Shown here piece by piece: positions 1 to 7,676 of a DNA stretch of 64,000 nt. This stretch comes from JAVBNT01 sp031551355 (GTDB lineage: Bacteria > Vulcanimicrobiota > CADAWZ01), in the NCBI GenBank assembly GCA_031551355.1, contig JAVBNT010000010.1:102417-166416 (forward strand), given 5' to 3'. Every line of letters starts with the position of its first letter. Position 1 is the stretch's first letter. The position numbers were made by a program, and so were the translations under genes. The notes beneath the pieces are model-generated. The model did not search any database. It worked only from the letters and a program-made list of their open reading frames with translations, and was not told the origin of the DNA.

Positions 1-204
1 ATGCTCCATAAATCGGATATAATAGGGCAAGACAGCTGTGATTCTGGTCTGCTGCGCCATGATTTCTGAAACCCAGATGGAATAAGGATCTTGCGTTTGC
101 CGCCAAACCAGGTCGCGCTTTTTGATATCGTACCAACTGCACAATAAAGCGGACAATGCGCCTGCTTTTGATGGCTCCTCTATGTCATATTGTAGCAATG
201 GCAT
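1..204 (-). CDS. mutY: A/G-specific adenine glycosylase MutY, N-terminal part (runs off the window)
   Basis: Base-excision repair glycosylase that removes adenine mispaired with G or 8-oxoG. Only the first 68 codons lie in the window; the gene continues beyond base 1. Read on the minus strand from the ATG at 204, the protein contains WYDIKKRDLVWR followed by DPYSIWVSEIMAQQT and then a PYYIRFM segment. These match the start of the HhH-GPD domain of MutY, in which the catalytic Glu lies in the SEIMxQQT helix. A GAGAGG ribosome-binding site lies just upstream of the ATG. No stop or frameshift is seen in the visible part. Nth-type glycosylases are less likely because the WR...DPYxIWVSEIMxQQT pattern is typical of MutY. 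Confidence 0.88.
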   Translation of the reverse strand, partial: MPLLQYDIEEPSKAGALSALLCSWYDIKKRDLVWRQTQDPYSIWVSEIMAQQTRITAVLPYYIRFMEH

Positions 205-285
205 TTCTTCCTCTCGTTCATATGACAAGTAGTATATACAATCGCCAGGGCAATGTCAAAAGTTATTGGAGTATTGCGCAGGATT

Positions 286-382
286 CACGCACGAGACACT
301 TACTTTGCCCGGCAGCAGACATTTTAGTAAGTTTTCATAGTTACATACGACTCATCCCTTCCGCAGACCGCTTTTGTTGGAG
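286..382 (+). repeat. Dispersed ~95-bp repeat, copy 1
   Basis: This segment begins with GAGACACTTACTTTG and continues through AGTAAGTTTTCA to TTCCGC and GCTTTTGTT. It matches 42726-42821 in the same orientation, with scattered mismatches. I do not recognise a coding function; it behaves like a small dispersed element. Confidence 0.6.
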
Positions 383-478
383 AAAATCCATATACGTTTG
401 GGGAATTTGCTATAAAACTATGCAATCAGTATTTATGCCTGCAAGACAATATTTTTTATTTATCCAACACACAAAAAA

Positions 479-498
479 GAGGCGCGGTTGAGCGCCTC
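479..498. terminator. GC-rich hairpin
   Basis: GAGGCGC and GCGCCTC form a perfect 7-bp stem with a 6-base loop. It lacks a clear T run. The GAGGCGC/GCGCCTC arms recur at the ends of a palindromic repeat near 55.86 and 56.17 kb, so it may be a repeat fragment rather than a terminator. Confidence 0.35.
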
Positions 499-516
499 AT
501 TTAGTATTAACTTTAA

Positions 517-568
517 ATCAATTCAAACAGGTGAAGCTGTTAAGGCAAATTCGCCGGTTTCAATTGAT
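517..568. repeat. Imperfect palindrome with ATCAATTGAAAC-type ends
   Basis: The arms at 517-535 and 550-568 are near-perfect inverted copies. They resemble the terminal sequence ATCAATTGAAACxGGCGAA of the ~200-bp repeats at 23.8 and 25.8 kb. It is probably a short or decayed member of that family. Confidence 0.55.
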
Positions 569-576
569 GATACAAA

Positions 577-693
577 TCAATTCAAAACAAGGATAGACTA
601 GGAAAGCGATTTTGCCTTGAGCTAAGCGTAGATCTGCTACGTGTGCGAAAGGCATAATCAGCTTGACGACGTATATCCGCAGTTTTCAATTGA
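577..693 (-). repeat. Gene-end repeat, copy 1 (matches 55732-55841)
   Basis: Read downstream of the cyclase stop codon on the minus strand, the element starts GAAAACTGCGG. It then carries TTTCGCACACGTAG, a short hairpin (CGTAG/CTACG) and GCTTAGCTCAA, and ends near CCTTGTTTTGAA. The same series, in the same orientation relative to the gene, follows the stop codon of the LolA-like gene at 55.7 kb. It may act as a transcription terminator or a mobile 3'-end element. Confidence 0.6.
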
Positions 694-694
694 T

Positions 695-1510
695 TTACTC
701 GGGGAGGAGAGCGACGATACGGCATTGCGCCGACTCAAACTCCATACCCTTAACCGGGAAGCATCCGATCCAGCATCTCTTGTTGCTGACCTTGTCGATT
801 TCTCCGCCAAGGTTTTCTGCATGGACGATTCCTTTCGGGAAAAGGTTCAGGTGCATAACCTGATAGAACTCATCCTGCGGGAACATCTCATCCCATGCTT
901 TTCCATACTTGTTCTTAAGCTTCAGCTCGGCTTCATCAAAAAGTTTGGGATGCCAGTTTCTGATAATTGTATTCATCGGATGATCGGCACTGCCGCATTC
1001 GACGCCGATCCATTTGATTTTCATATCAATAGCCCATTTATGGAAATCGGGATTCGGACCGGGATGCTTTACGAAGTAACGGACTTCGTCGGACTGCTGT
1101 TCGTACCATGCATAGCGGTGATATCCGGTATTGATAATAAGAATATCGCCTTCTTTAATTTCAGCCTTTTTCATCAGCATTTCCGGAGAATAGAGATCAT
1201 AGTCGCCTACTTCATCAGAAATATCGACGACAACGCCCTGCCCAACCCATTCATTCATCGGCACCTGTCCGATAGAGCGGCCGGCACCGTAGAAATGGAT
1301 CTCACCGTCCATATGAGTTCCCACATGGTGACTCATCGTTATCGTCTGGCCGTTCGCGCCCTGACCCATATGAGCTCCGGCAATTCTTTTGAAATACTGT
1401 ACCGAAAGCGGAATATAACTCGGCCATGGCGGTGTATGCACGCTCAAAGGCTGAGTAAGATCATACATTTTTACTTTATCCATCATCGTTAAAAAATCGT
1501 TTACGTTCAT
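695..1510 (-). CDS. Cyclase-family metal-dependent hydrolase (kynurenine formamidase-like)
   Basis: Member of the cyclase family (PF04199), which includes KynB formamidase and isatin hydrolase; these are metal-dependent amidohydrolases acting on small cyclic or formyl substrates. Residues 61-72 read HHVGTHMDGEIH, the family metal-binding signature HxGTHxDxxxH. The start is placed at the ATG at 1510 because TTGGAGGTG lies just upstream; an in-frame extension upstream lacks a ribosome-binding site. The 271-residue length is normal to slightly long. No signal peptide is seen, so it is likely cytosolic. No kynurenine-pathway genes are nearby, so the substrate cannot be named. The coding region ends beside a dispersed repeat. 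Confidence 0.82.
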   Translation of the reverse strand: MNVNDFLTMMDKVKMYDLTQPLSVHTPPWPSYIPLSVQYFKRIAGAHMGQGANGQTITMSHHVGTHMDGEIHFYGAGRSIGQVPMNEWVGQGVVVDISDEVGDYDLYSPEMLMKKAEIKEGDILIINTGYHRYAWYEQQSDEVRYFVKHPGPNPDFHKWAIDMKIKWIGVECGSADHPMNTIIRNWHPKLFDEAELKLKNKYGKAWDEMFPQDEFYQVMHLNLFPKGIVHAENLGGEIDKVSNKRCWIGCFPVKGMEFESAQCRIVALLPE

Positions 1511-1640
1511 ATAAACACCTCCAAAACTTAAATACAAAAAATAACGTAATATACAACAATTCAATCCCCGGAAACGATAAACCTTCAAAAATAAACCAGG
1601 TTATCAGCGTTATATAAAAAAGAGGGAATGTCTCACAAAT

Positions 1641-1772
1641 TTCTGTCTCTCACAGAGAGCACGGAGTTCACAGAGATAATAACGAAAGGATATTACGGGC
1701 AACGCCATTACTTTAATATTTCCATTAAAAATAACTTTTCTCCGTGTTCTCCATTTCTCTGTGAAGAATTTT
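1641..1772. repeat. CACAGAG hairpin element, copy 1
   Basis: The left arm CTCTCACAGAGAGCACGGAG and the right arm CTCCGTGTTCTCC...CTCTGTGAAG are inverted copies around a ~75-base centre. It is related to the elements at 55.99, 58.62 and 60.02 kb. It lies between the cyclase and subtilase genes. Confidence 0.65.
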
Positions 1773-1790
1773 TCAATTGTTAATAAAAAG

Positions 1791-1830
1791 GAGGAGCCAT
1801 CCTGTTTCCTTAACAAGACAGCCCCTCCCG
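1791..1830 (-). terminator. Rho-independent terminator of the subtilase gene
   Basis: Read on the minus strand, GGGAGGGGCTGTC pairs with a downstream AGGATGGCTCCTCC, with small bulges, and is followed by TTTTTA. It lies just after the subtilase stop codon. Confidence 0.65.
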
Positions 1831-1851
1831 CAAAATTACCTAATAAATTTA

Positions 1852-3294
1852 TTATTCGTTCATTTTAGCGGCTTTTTCACTGGCTACCTGAAGCGATTTA
1901 TAGGCATTCAGTCTCTTGCCGGTAGCTACTTTATCCTTAAGCTCGGCTACGTCATCGCCGCCCTGCAGAATAGCTTCTTTAACATCCGCTATTGAAAGCT
2001 CAGGATATTTTGACATAATCAGCGCAGCGACTCCGGAAACGTGCGGGGTCGCCATTGACGTTCCGCTCTTAAGAGCAAAACCGCCGCCCGGGATGGTCGA
2101 GAAAATTCTGCTTCCCGGTGCCGCAATATCAACACTCTTCTTGCCGTAATTGCTGAAAGTGGAAAGCTTATCATTGGCATCTGTAGAAGCAACGGCAATC
2201 ATGTTCGGCAGATTGTAACTTGAAGGATAATGAGGCTTAGCGTCATTATCTACGGTTGAGTTGCCTGCGGCAGCAATGAACAGTCCGGGGAATCCCGAAA
2301 TAGCATCTTTCAGAGCCTGAGAGAAGCCGCCGCCGCCCCAGGAGTTGGAAGCTATATCTACGCCCATTTTCGTGGCATAGTTGATGGCATCAATGGCTCC
2401 TGCCGTTGTGCCGCCGCCGGTATCCATGAATTTAAGACCCATTATTTTAGCATTCCAGGCTACACCGGTTATGCCCTGGCCATTGTTGCCTTCGGCACCG
2501 ATAGTTCCGGCACAGTGGGTTCCATGGCTGTGGTTATCCATTGGATCACCTTTTTTGCCGTAAAAATCGTAACCGTGGACATCGTCAATATAACCGTTTC
2601 CGTCATTATCTTTCCCGTCTCCGGCAATTTCTCCGGGATTCGTCCAGATATTATTTTTTAGATCAGGATGGTTATAATCAATACCGGTATCAACGACGGC
2701 AATCAGCGGACCGCCTTCACGTTTTCCGGTGGAAATGGTCCAGGCATTGGCAGCGTCAATATCTACTCCCGGTTTGCCGCCGGTCTGGCCTTTGTTCTCA
2801 AGTCCCCAAAGCTCTTTGTGCAAATCATTCGGTCTTTTGCCGGCTGCAGGTGAGGCAGGGTTGCCTCCCTGGGCTTCTCCGGGGTCGTCTTCATTTTCCG
2901 GAACTCTCAAAATATAATTAGGCTCGGCATATTCAACATTTTTGTTATGTGAAAGGGCGTCAATAGCCTGTTCAACGGTAGCACCATTGAGTTTGATGTG
3001 GCAGAGCTCTCCCTGCGTCTCCGACAGACTTCCGGCCTCTTTTGAAGGCAACGGCATATCGAATGTTTTTATAATCTCGGCACTTATACCGTTTCTGAGC
3101 GTCATGTTCTGCGGAGCTGCCCCTTTGAACCGGACAATCAGCTCACCGGGAACGAATTCCGGCGAGTCGGATCTGCCTCCGATAGAGACCTGATCTGCAA
3201 CCTGATTCTGCTGTGACGTTTCATTTTTGGTAATGCCCGGAGTCTTTGAGTATCCGGCAATATTTGCTGTATTCATAGAAGAAATGTTATTCAT
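1852..3294 (-). CDS. Subtilisin-like serine protease (S8) with inhibitor-type propeptide
   Basis: The catalytic triad is clear: Asp202 in VVDTGIDYNHPDL, His257 in HSHGTHCAGT and Ser413 in SGTSMATPHVSG, with oxyanion Asn345 in AAAGNS. A DGKDNDGNGYIDD stretch (226-238) looks like a calcium loop. Residues 47-130 (FVPGELIVRFKG...YAEPNYIL) form the fervidolysin/I9-type propeptide that folds and then masks the protease. The first 45 residues are polar, rich in Asn, Ser and Gln, with no hydrophobic signal sequence, which is unusual for a protease with a propeptide. Either secretion uses a non-Sec route or the enzyme acts inside the cell. A GGGGGT ribosome-binding site precedes the ATG. It is monocistronic, with a terminator downstream. 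Confidence 0.93.
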   Translation of the reverse strand: MNNISSMNTANIAGYSKTPGITKNETSQQNQVADQVSIGGRSDSPEFVPGELIVRFKGAAPQNMTLRNGISAEIIKTFDMPLPSKEAGSLSETQGELCHIKLNGATVEQAIDALSHNKNVEYAEPNYILRVPENEDDPGEAQGGNPASPAAGKRPNDLHKELWGLENKGQTGGKPGVDIDAANAWTISTGKREGGPLIAVVDTGIDYNHPDLKNNIWTNPGEIAGDGKDNDGNGYIDDVHGYDFYGKKGDPMDNHSHGTHCAGTIGAEGNNGQGITGVAWNAKIMGLKFMDTGGGTTAGAIDAINYATKMGVDIASNSWGGGGFSQALKDAISGFPGLFIAAAGNSTVDNDAKPHYPSSYNLPNMIAVASTDANDKLSTFSNYGKKSVDIAAPGSRIFSTIPGGGFALKSGTSMATPHVSGVAALIMSKYPELSIADVKEAILQGGDDVAELKDKVATGKRLNAYKSLQVASEKAAKMNE

Positions 3295-3394
3295 GCTGTT
3301 ACCCCCGAAATATAGTTATCTATTTAACATTATAAAGTCTAAACAAAAAAGACTCCATCAACAAAATGTTAACATTTGGACACATTTTCAATAA

Positions 3395-3425
3395 AAAAGC
3401 CCGCTCCGTATACCGGGCAGGCTTG
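3395..3425 (-). terminator. Terminator of the small secreted protein gene
   Basis: On the minus strand AAGCCTGC pairs with GCGGGCTT and is followed by TTTTTT. It lies about 25 bases after the stop codon of the gene at 3449-3964. Confidence 0.7.
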
Positions 3426-3448
3426 CAAAAGTTAAAACGAAAAGAAGA

Positions 3449-3964
3449 TTATTTCTCCTTATTGCCGCAGCACTCATCTCCGCAAATATATTTGCTGTTC
3501 GGTGTGGGAACGCCTTTTACAGCATTTACCGGCTCAAATACAAGGAATTTGAAATCTTTGTTTGTTGATGTTCTGTTGACTATTTTAACCTTAAGCTCTT
3601 TGCACTCGAGTGTATTAGGTTTGTGAGGGATACTGATTCTATGAACCATAGAACCTTCTCTGATGCGTACTTTACCCATAAGTGTGTCGCAGTGTGAATA
3701 GAAATAAACATCAATGTCAATTTTACGATCCGAAAGAAAATCATGATTCTCAATCATGAAAAACTTACCGTTTGTGATTGTAAACTCGGTCTGGAAGTTA
3801 TTGGGAAGATAGAAATAACTATCCGGGCTTGGATATTCATAGACATTATACTTTACAACTTGTTCAGGTGTAAAATAATTTATCTCTGTCTGTGCAAATG
3901 CACCTGAATTCGGGACTACACACATAAATGCGGCAAGAATTGCCATTGCAAAAAACTTTTTCAT
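3449..3964 (-). CDS. Small secreted protein of unknown function
   Basis: I do not recognise this 171-residue protein. It has a typical Sec signal peptide (MKKFFAMAILAAFMCVVP, cleavage likely after GAFA), so it is exported. The mature part is beta-rich with alternating aromatic residues (YFTPEQVVKYNVYEYPSPDSYFYLP). It ends in a Cys-rich tail CGDECCGNKEK that could bind metal or form disulfides. It stands alone with its own terminator. The upstream 280 bases to the agmatinase stop hold nothing I can name. Confidence 0.75.
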   Translation of the reverse strand: MKKFFAMAILAAFMCVVPNSGAFAQTEINYFTPEQVVKYNVYEYPSPDSYFYLPNNFQTEFTITNGKFFMIENHDFLSDRKIDIDVYFYSHCDTLMGKVRIREGSMVHRISIPHKPNTLECKELKVKIVNRTSTNKDFKFLVFEPVNAVKGVPTPNSKYICGDECCGNKEK

Positions 3965-4243
3965 CTCTCTAAAAAATCTCCTTCCTCATTATAAAACAAA
4001 AATTTTCTAATAAAACATAATAACAGAATCCTATCTGATTAAAGGGCTTATTCTATCCCCTTCACCTCCTCTCAGAAATTCAAGACACTTTTTAGCGTCA
4101 AAAATACAAAACTACAAATAGGCTATTCTTGTCACAAAACAAAAAATCCTTCAATTACATCAATATTTATTACTGTAAATAATATTAATTCACAAATCTC
4201 CATGCAATGCCAATACGGCAAAAATACAAAAATATCATCCGGT

Positions 4244-5113
4244 TTAAAGTTTAAATTTATAAGCTATAAATTTATAAACAAGGCTGGCCGCCAGAAAATC
4301 GGCATTAAAATGCCCTCCCGAAGGCATAAGTTCCACAAAATCACAGGCAACAACGTTACGTTTCTCAAAACACTTCCTAAGTATTGCAAGCGTATCATAC
4401 CAGAGCATGCCACCAGGTTCCGGCGTTCCTACGGACGGCATTATCGATGGATCAAAAGCATCAAAGTCAAATGATATATAGACATTCTCCGTCAGTGAAT
4501 TTATGATGGCGTCGATATCCCAGGACTTGAGATCTTTGGCATAAAAAATTGAGGAACCAATGTTCTTTTCTTTTATATACAAAGACTCTTCATGGCTCAT
4601 GCTCCTGATCCCCAACTGAATTACGGGACAAATTTCCCTTGTTCTGCGGATCGCGCAGGCATGGCTGAATTTTGTACCTTCATAGGAATCTCTCATATCA
4701 CTATGCGCATCGAAATGAAGAACGGAAAGGTCTTTATATCTTTGTGCAACCGACTCTACTATCGGCGGAGTTATGGAATGCTCCCCGCCCAGAAAAGCCG
4801 TAAATTTACCTTCGTTTATCAAAGGTGAAACAAAGCTTTTGATATCATCCATCGCCGCTCCCATGGAATCTCTTGATATAACCGGAACATCGGCGGTATA
4901 AATAGCAACCTTACCGATATCATAATCAAGTTCTATATCATACGATTCCATAAAAGACGAAGCGGAGATTATTGCCCCCGGCCCGAATTTCGTTCCTGTC
5001 ATATAACTGGTAGACGCCTCATAAGGCACGGGCACCACAAGGACATCGGCATTTTTAAGATTATTGTCTTTCGCACAAGTCCCGCCGAAAAAACCACAAT
5101 TGGAATTATCCAT
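4244..5113 (-). CDS. speB: Agmatinase / ureohydrolase
   Basis: Hydrolyses agmatine to putrescine and urea, a step in polyamine synthesis, using a binuclear manganese centre. Metal ligands are visible: His112 in GGEHS, Asp135, His137 and Asp139 in FDAHSD, and Asp216 and Asp218 in SFDFDAFDPS. The substrate loop GTPEPGG follows. The start is the ATG at 5113 with GGAGG ten bases upstream; this gives 289 residues, the usual family length. The longer reading frame has no ribosome-binding site. It lies 19 bases after pbpC on the same strand and could be co-transcribed with it. Formimidoylglutamase or guanidinobutyrase activity cannot be excluded. No speA or speE is in the window. Confidence 0.88.
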   Translation of the reverse strand: MDNSNCGFFGGTCAKDNNLKNADVLVVPVPYEASTSYMTGTKFGPGAIISASSFMESYDIELDYDIGKVAIYTADVPVISRDSMGAAMDDIKSFVSPLINEGKFTAFLGGEHSITPPIVESVAQRYKDLSVLHFDAHSDMRDSYEGTKFSHACAIRRTREICPVIQLGIRSMSHEESLYIKEKNIGSSIFYAKDLKSWDIDAIINSLTENVYISFDFDAFDPSIMPSVGTPEPGGMLWYDTLAILRKCFEKRNVVACDFVELMPSGGHFNADFLAASLVYKFIAYKFKL

Positions 5114-5132
5114 AATATTACGACCTCCTGAT

Positions 5133-7526
5133 TCAATAAACAGAAAACGAACATGATGCTTTATTTTTACTGCTTTTAACTTCCAACAAATACCTTCCCT
5201 TTTCAAGCTGCCATTCAAAATTGTAAGGCCAGTCGGAATTACCGAGCTTTCTTCCGTTCAGAAACCATGTCACTTTTCCGGCATCCCGTGCAGCTGCCAA
5301 TCGGAAGTGAATTTTCTGAAAATCCTTTCTCAGTATAGGATCTATCCTAAACGAAGTTCCGTCTGAGGGAAATGAAATAAAAAAGGAAGACTTCTCAAAT
5401 CCGTCTGACAATTCACCCAAAGGCACAGGAAAACCTTTTTCCGCCATCCAGTGATTATAAAGCGGCGGATATATTTCATAAATTCTTTCGATAACATATT
5501 TTTCCGGTGTCGAAGGTGAGGCCAAAGCACCGGTTCTGGTGTCAACCGGCAACAATCTGTGAACGCTGCAGACCTTATCCGGTTCATTCCCGGAAATATA
5601 ATACTCCGGCCTAATCTTACCCGCGCAGTAAGGTCCCGGCACTTCCCCTGAAAGCGAGCAGACCCTGCAGGAAACAATTCCGGCTGGCGCCTCTAAAGAA
5701 TCAGGATGTTTTTTTGAATGAAGCATGGAAACTATCTGATTAAAAACAGGAGCGGCACCGGTTACCCCCGATACGCCCTTCATCTCCGAATTATCGAAAT
5801 TACCGGCCCAAACCCCGACAACATAGTCTGCCGTGCATCCGACAGTCCAGTTATCCCTGAAACTCTTCGATGTTCCTGTTTTTACGGCACATGCAAAAGG
5901 CAACAACAGAGCACTGCTGCGGCCAAAGGCTTTTTCCCTGGCAGAGTTGTCGTTAAGCACATCAAAAATAATAAAAGCGGCCTGAGAAGATATAAGCCTG
6001 ACGGGTTTCTCCGTTTGCCCGGACGGTAATTTTACACCATTACGGTCATAAATATCAAGAATAATCTGTCTTTCAATAATTTCCCCGGAATTTATAAAAA
6101 CCGAATACGCGCCGACAAGCTCCAATAGCGTAACCGGAGCGCCACCCAAAGTCAACCCAAGACCGTAATAGGACGGTTCATGGTCAATATGGGAAAAACC
6201 GGCGGTAACAAGCAGTGAATAAAGTGAATCAACACCTATGTTCCTCAAAAGCATAACGGCGGGAATATTATAGGAACAGGCAAGGGCTTCCCTGAGACTG
6301 ACAGGGCCATGAAATTTATTGTCATAATTGGCAGGAATATAAAGACCGCCTTTTTGGGGAATATCAAGCGGCAAATCGGGAACAATATCAGAAATTCTGC
6401 TTTTATTATCAATAGCCATGGCATAAGTGAAAGGCTTTAGAATAGAGCCCCCCTGTCTGGGAGAATCAGTGGCGTTAACCTGTCCGTTTTTACCCCAATA
6501 ATCAACGGAACCAACCATCGCCAGAATTTCACCGTTTCTGTTCATTACCACCGCGGCCCCGTTTGTAACACCTTTTTCCGCAAGCGAAGATATACCGGAA
6601 CGGACAAGTTTTTCGATATCCCTCTGAAGCTGCAAATCAAGGGTAGTTTTTACCTTTGACAGTTGTAAAATACGATCATTACCGATTCCGGACAGGATAT
6701 AATCGCAGAAATGGGGAGCTGCAAAAAATTCTCTGAACGGACTGATTGTGATACGCTCCTCAAGCGCTGATTTAAAGGAAGTATCATCAATTAAACCGCT
6801 TCTAAGCATCGCCTTGAGAACAAGACGCTGTCTTGACATAACGGATTCAAAATTATTTCTCGGATCAAAAAAAGCAGGGCGTTGGGGAATCGAAGCCAAA
6901 AAAGCCGCCTGGGCAAGAGACAATTCGGACGGACGGCATTGAAAATAATCTTCGCATGCCGCTTTTATCCCGTAAACATTAGGCCCGTAAGGCGCACGGT
7001 TCAGGTACAGTTCAAGAATCTTCTGCTTTGACAGCTGCCTCTCGATCCTCATTGCCAACATCATTTTTTTTATTTTACCCGAAAATGTGCCCGGCTCTGT
7101 AGCAAAAATCATTCCCGCCAACTGCTGACTAAGCGTAGACGCCCCCTCCTCTATCCGGCCATGCTTTATATTAAATAAAACGGCTCTGGCGACACCGTAA
7201 AGGTCTATGCCCCGGTGCCGGTAAAAACGAACATCTTCTATCGCAACCGTAGCTTTTTGCAATTTGTCGGAAATTTCATCAATGCTGCAATACGAGGAGA
7301 CACTGCGCCCGTCAAAAACGATTCTCCTGAGCATTATGTCATTACGATCAGTTATCTCTACCGAGGAAATACCGTAATTTAAGTTCGGCTCGGAAAACGG
7401 CAGAAAAGTATATAAAAACAAAACGGCAGAAAAAAACAAAAAAAGAAAAAAGGCCCATTTAACAAAAACAAAAAGAGTCGTTTTAAAGCTTTTTACGTTT
7501 TTTTCACCGTCTTTTACCGTCATCAA
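5133..7526 (-). CDS. pbpC: Penicillin-binding protein 1C, bifunctional peptidoglycan synthase
   Basis: Class A PBP of the 1C subfamily, which polymerises and may cross-link glycan strands at the inner membrane. An N-terminal anchor spans about residues 15-43. The GT51 glycosyltransferase domain has catalytic Glu97 in AIEDVRFYRHRG and GASTLSQQL at 128-136. The transpeptidase domain has SILK (Ser361, Lys364), SYN (418-420) and KTGTS (549-553). The last ~110 residues match the PBP1C-specific C-terminal beta domain. Length (797) is normal. All catalytic motifs are intact. It lies downstream of an alpha-2-macroglobulin gene on the same strand, the order seen in E. coli yfhM-pbpC. Confidence 0.93.
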   Translation of the reverse strand: MMTVKDGEKNVKSFKTTLFVFVKWAFFLFLFFSAVLFLYTFLPFSEPNLNYGISSVEITDRNDIMLRRIVFDGRSVSSYCSIDEISDKLQKATVAIEDVRFYRHRGIDLYGVARAVLFNIKHGRIEEGASTLSQQLAGMIFATEPGTFSGKIKKMMLAMRIERQLSKQKILELYLNRAPYGPNVYGIKAACEDYFQCRPSELSLAQAAFLASIPQRPAFFDPRNNFESVMSRQRLVLKAMLRSGLIDDTSFKSALEERITISPFREFFAAPHFCDYILSGIGNDRILQLSKVKTTLDLQLQRDIEKLVRSGISSLAEKGVTNGAAVVMNRNGEILAMVGSVDYWGKNGQVNATDSPRQGGSILKPFTYAMAIDNKSRISDIVPDLPLDIPQKGGLYIPANYDNKFHGPVSLREALACSYNIPAVMLLRNIGVDSLYSLLVTAGFSHIDHEPSYYGLGLTLGGAPVTLLELVGAYSVFINSGEIIERQIILDIYDRNGVKLPSGQTEKPVRLISSQAAFIIFDVLNDNSAREKAFGRSSALLLPFACAVKTGTSKSFRDNWTVGCTADYVVGVWAGNFDNSEMKGVSGVTGAAPVFNQIVSMLHSKKHPDSLEAPAGIVSCRVCSLSGEVPGPYCAGKIRPEYYISGNEPDKVCSVHRLLPVDTRTGALASPSTPEKYVIERIYEIYPPLYNHWMAEKGFPVPLGELSDGFEKSSFFISFPSDGTSFRIDPILRKDFQKIHFRLAAARDAGKVTWFLNGRKLGNSDWPYNFEWQLEKGRYLLEVKSSKNKASCSFSVY

Positions 7527-7676
7527 ATCCTGCCATCATAGTTCATAAAATGAGGCCTTTAGGGAAAAACAACTACTCCGGGAAAACACTGGTAAAACTT
7601 ACCTTTCCCAAAAGGCCTGCGTTACTCTGTCGGGCTTTAACAGGCGCTTTTGCCTGTAATATCGCGAAACCCACGT

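Larger units (their letters stand above)
205..694. other. Repeat-rich intergenic region
   Basis: About 490 bases between divergently placed mutY and the 3' end of the cyclase gene. I see no convincing gene. It holds a repeat shared with 42.7 kb, a GC hairpin (479-498), an inverted repeat with 19-base arms (517-535 and 550-568), and a gene-end repeat shared with 55.7 kb. These are listed separately. Confidence 0.6.

Noticed and set aside
156..491. A 111-codon plus-strand frame at the left edge
   Set aside because: It overlaps mutY on the opposite strand and a dispersed repeat, has no ribosome-binding site, and its translation looks like random sequence.
641..1492. A 283-codon plus-strand frame opposite the cyclase gene
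   Set aside because: The minus-strand frame has the complete HxGTHxDxxxH cyclase signature and a strong ribosome-binding site, so the plus frame is its shadow.
7638..7658. Terminator between the A2M and pbpC genes
   Set aside because: ACAGGC/GCCTGT forms only a 6-bp stem without a T run on the minus strand, so it is too weak to call a terminator.
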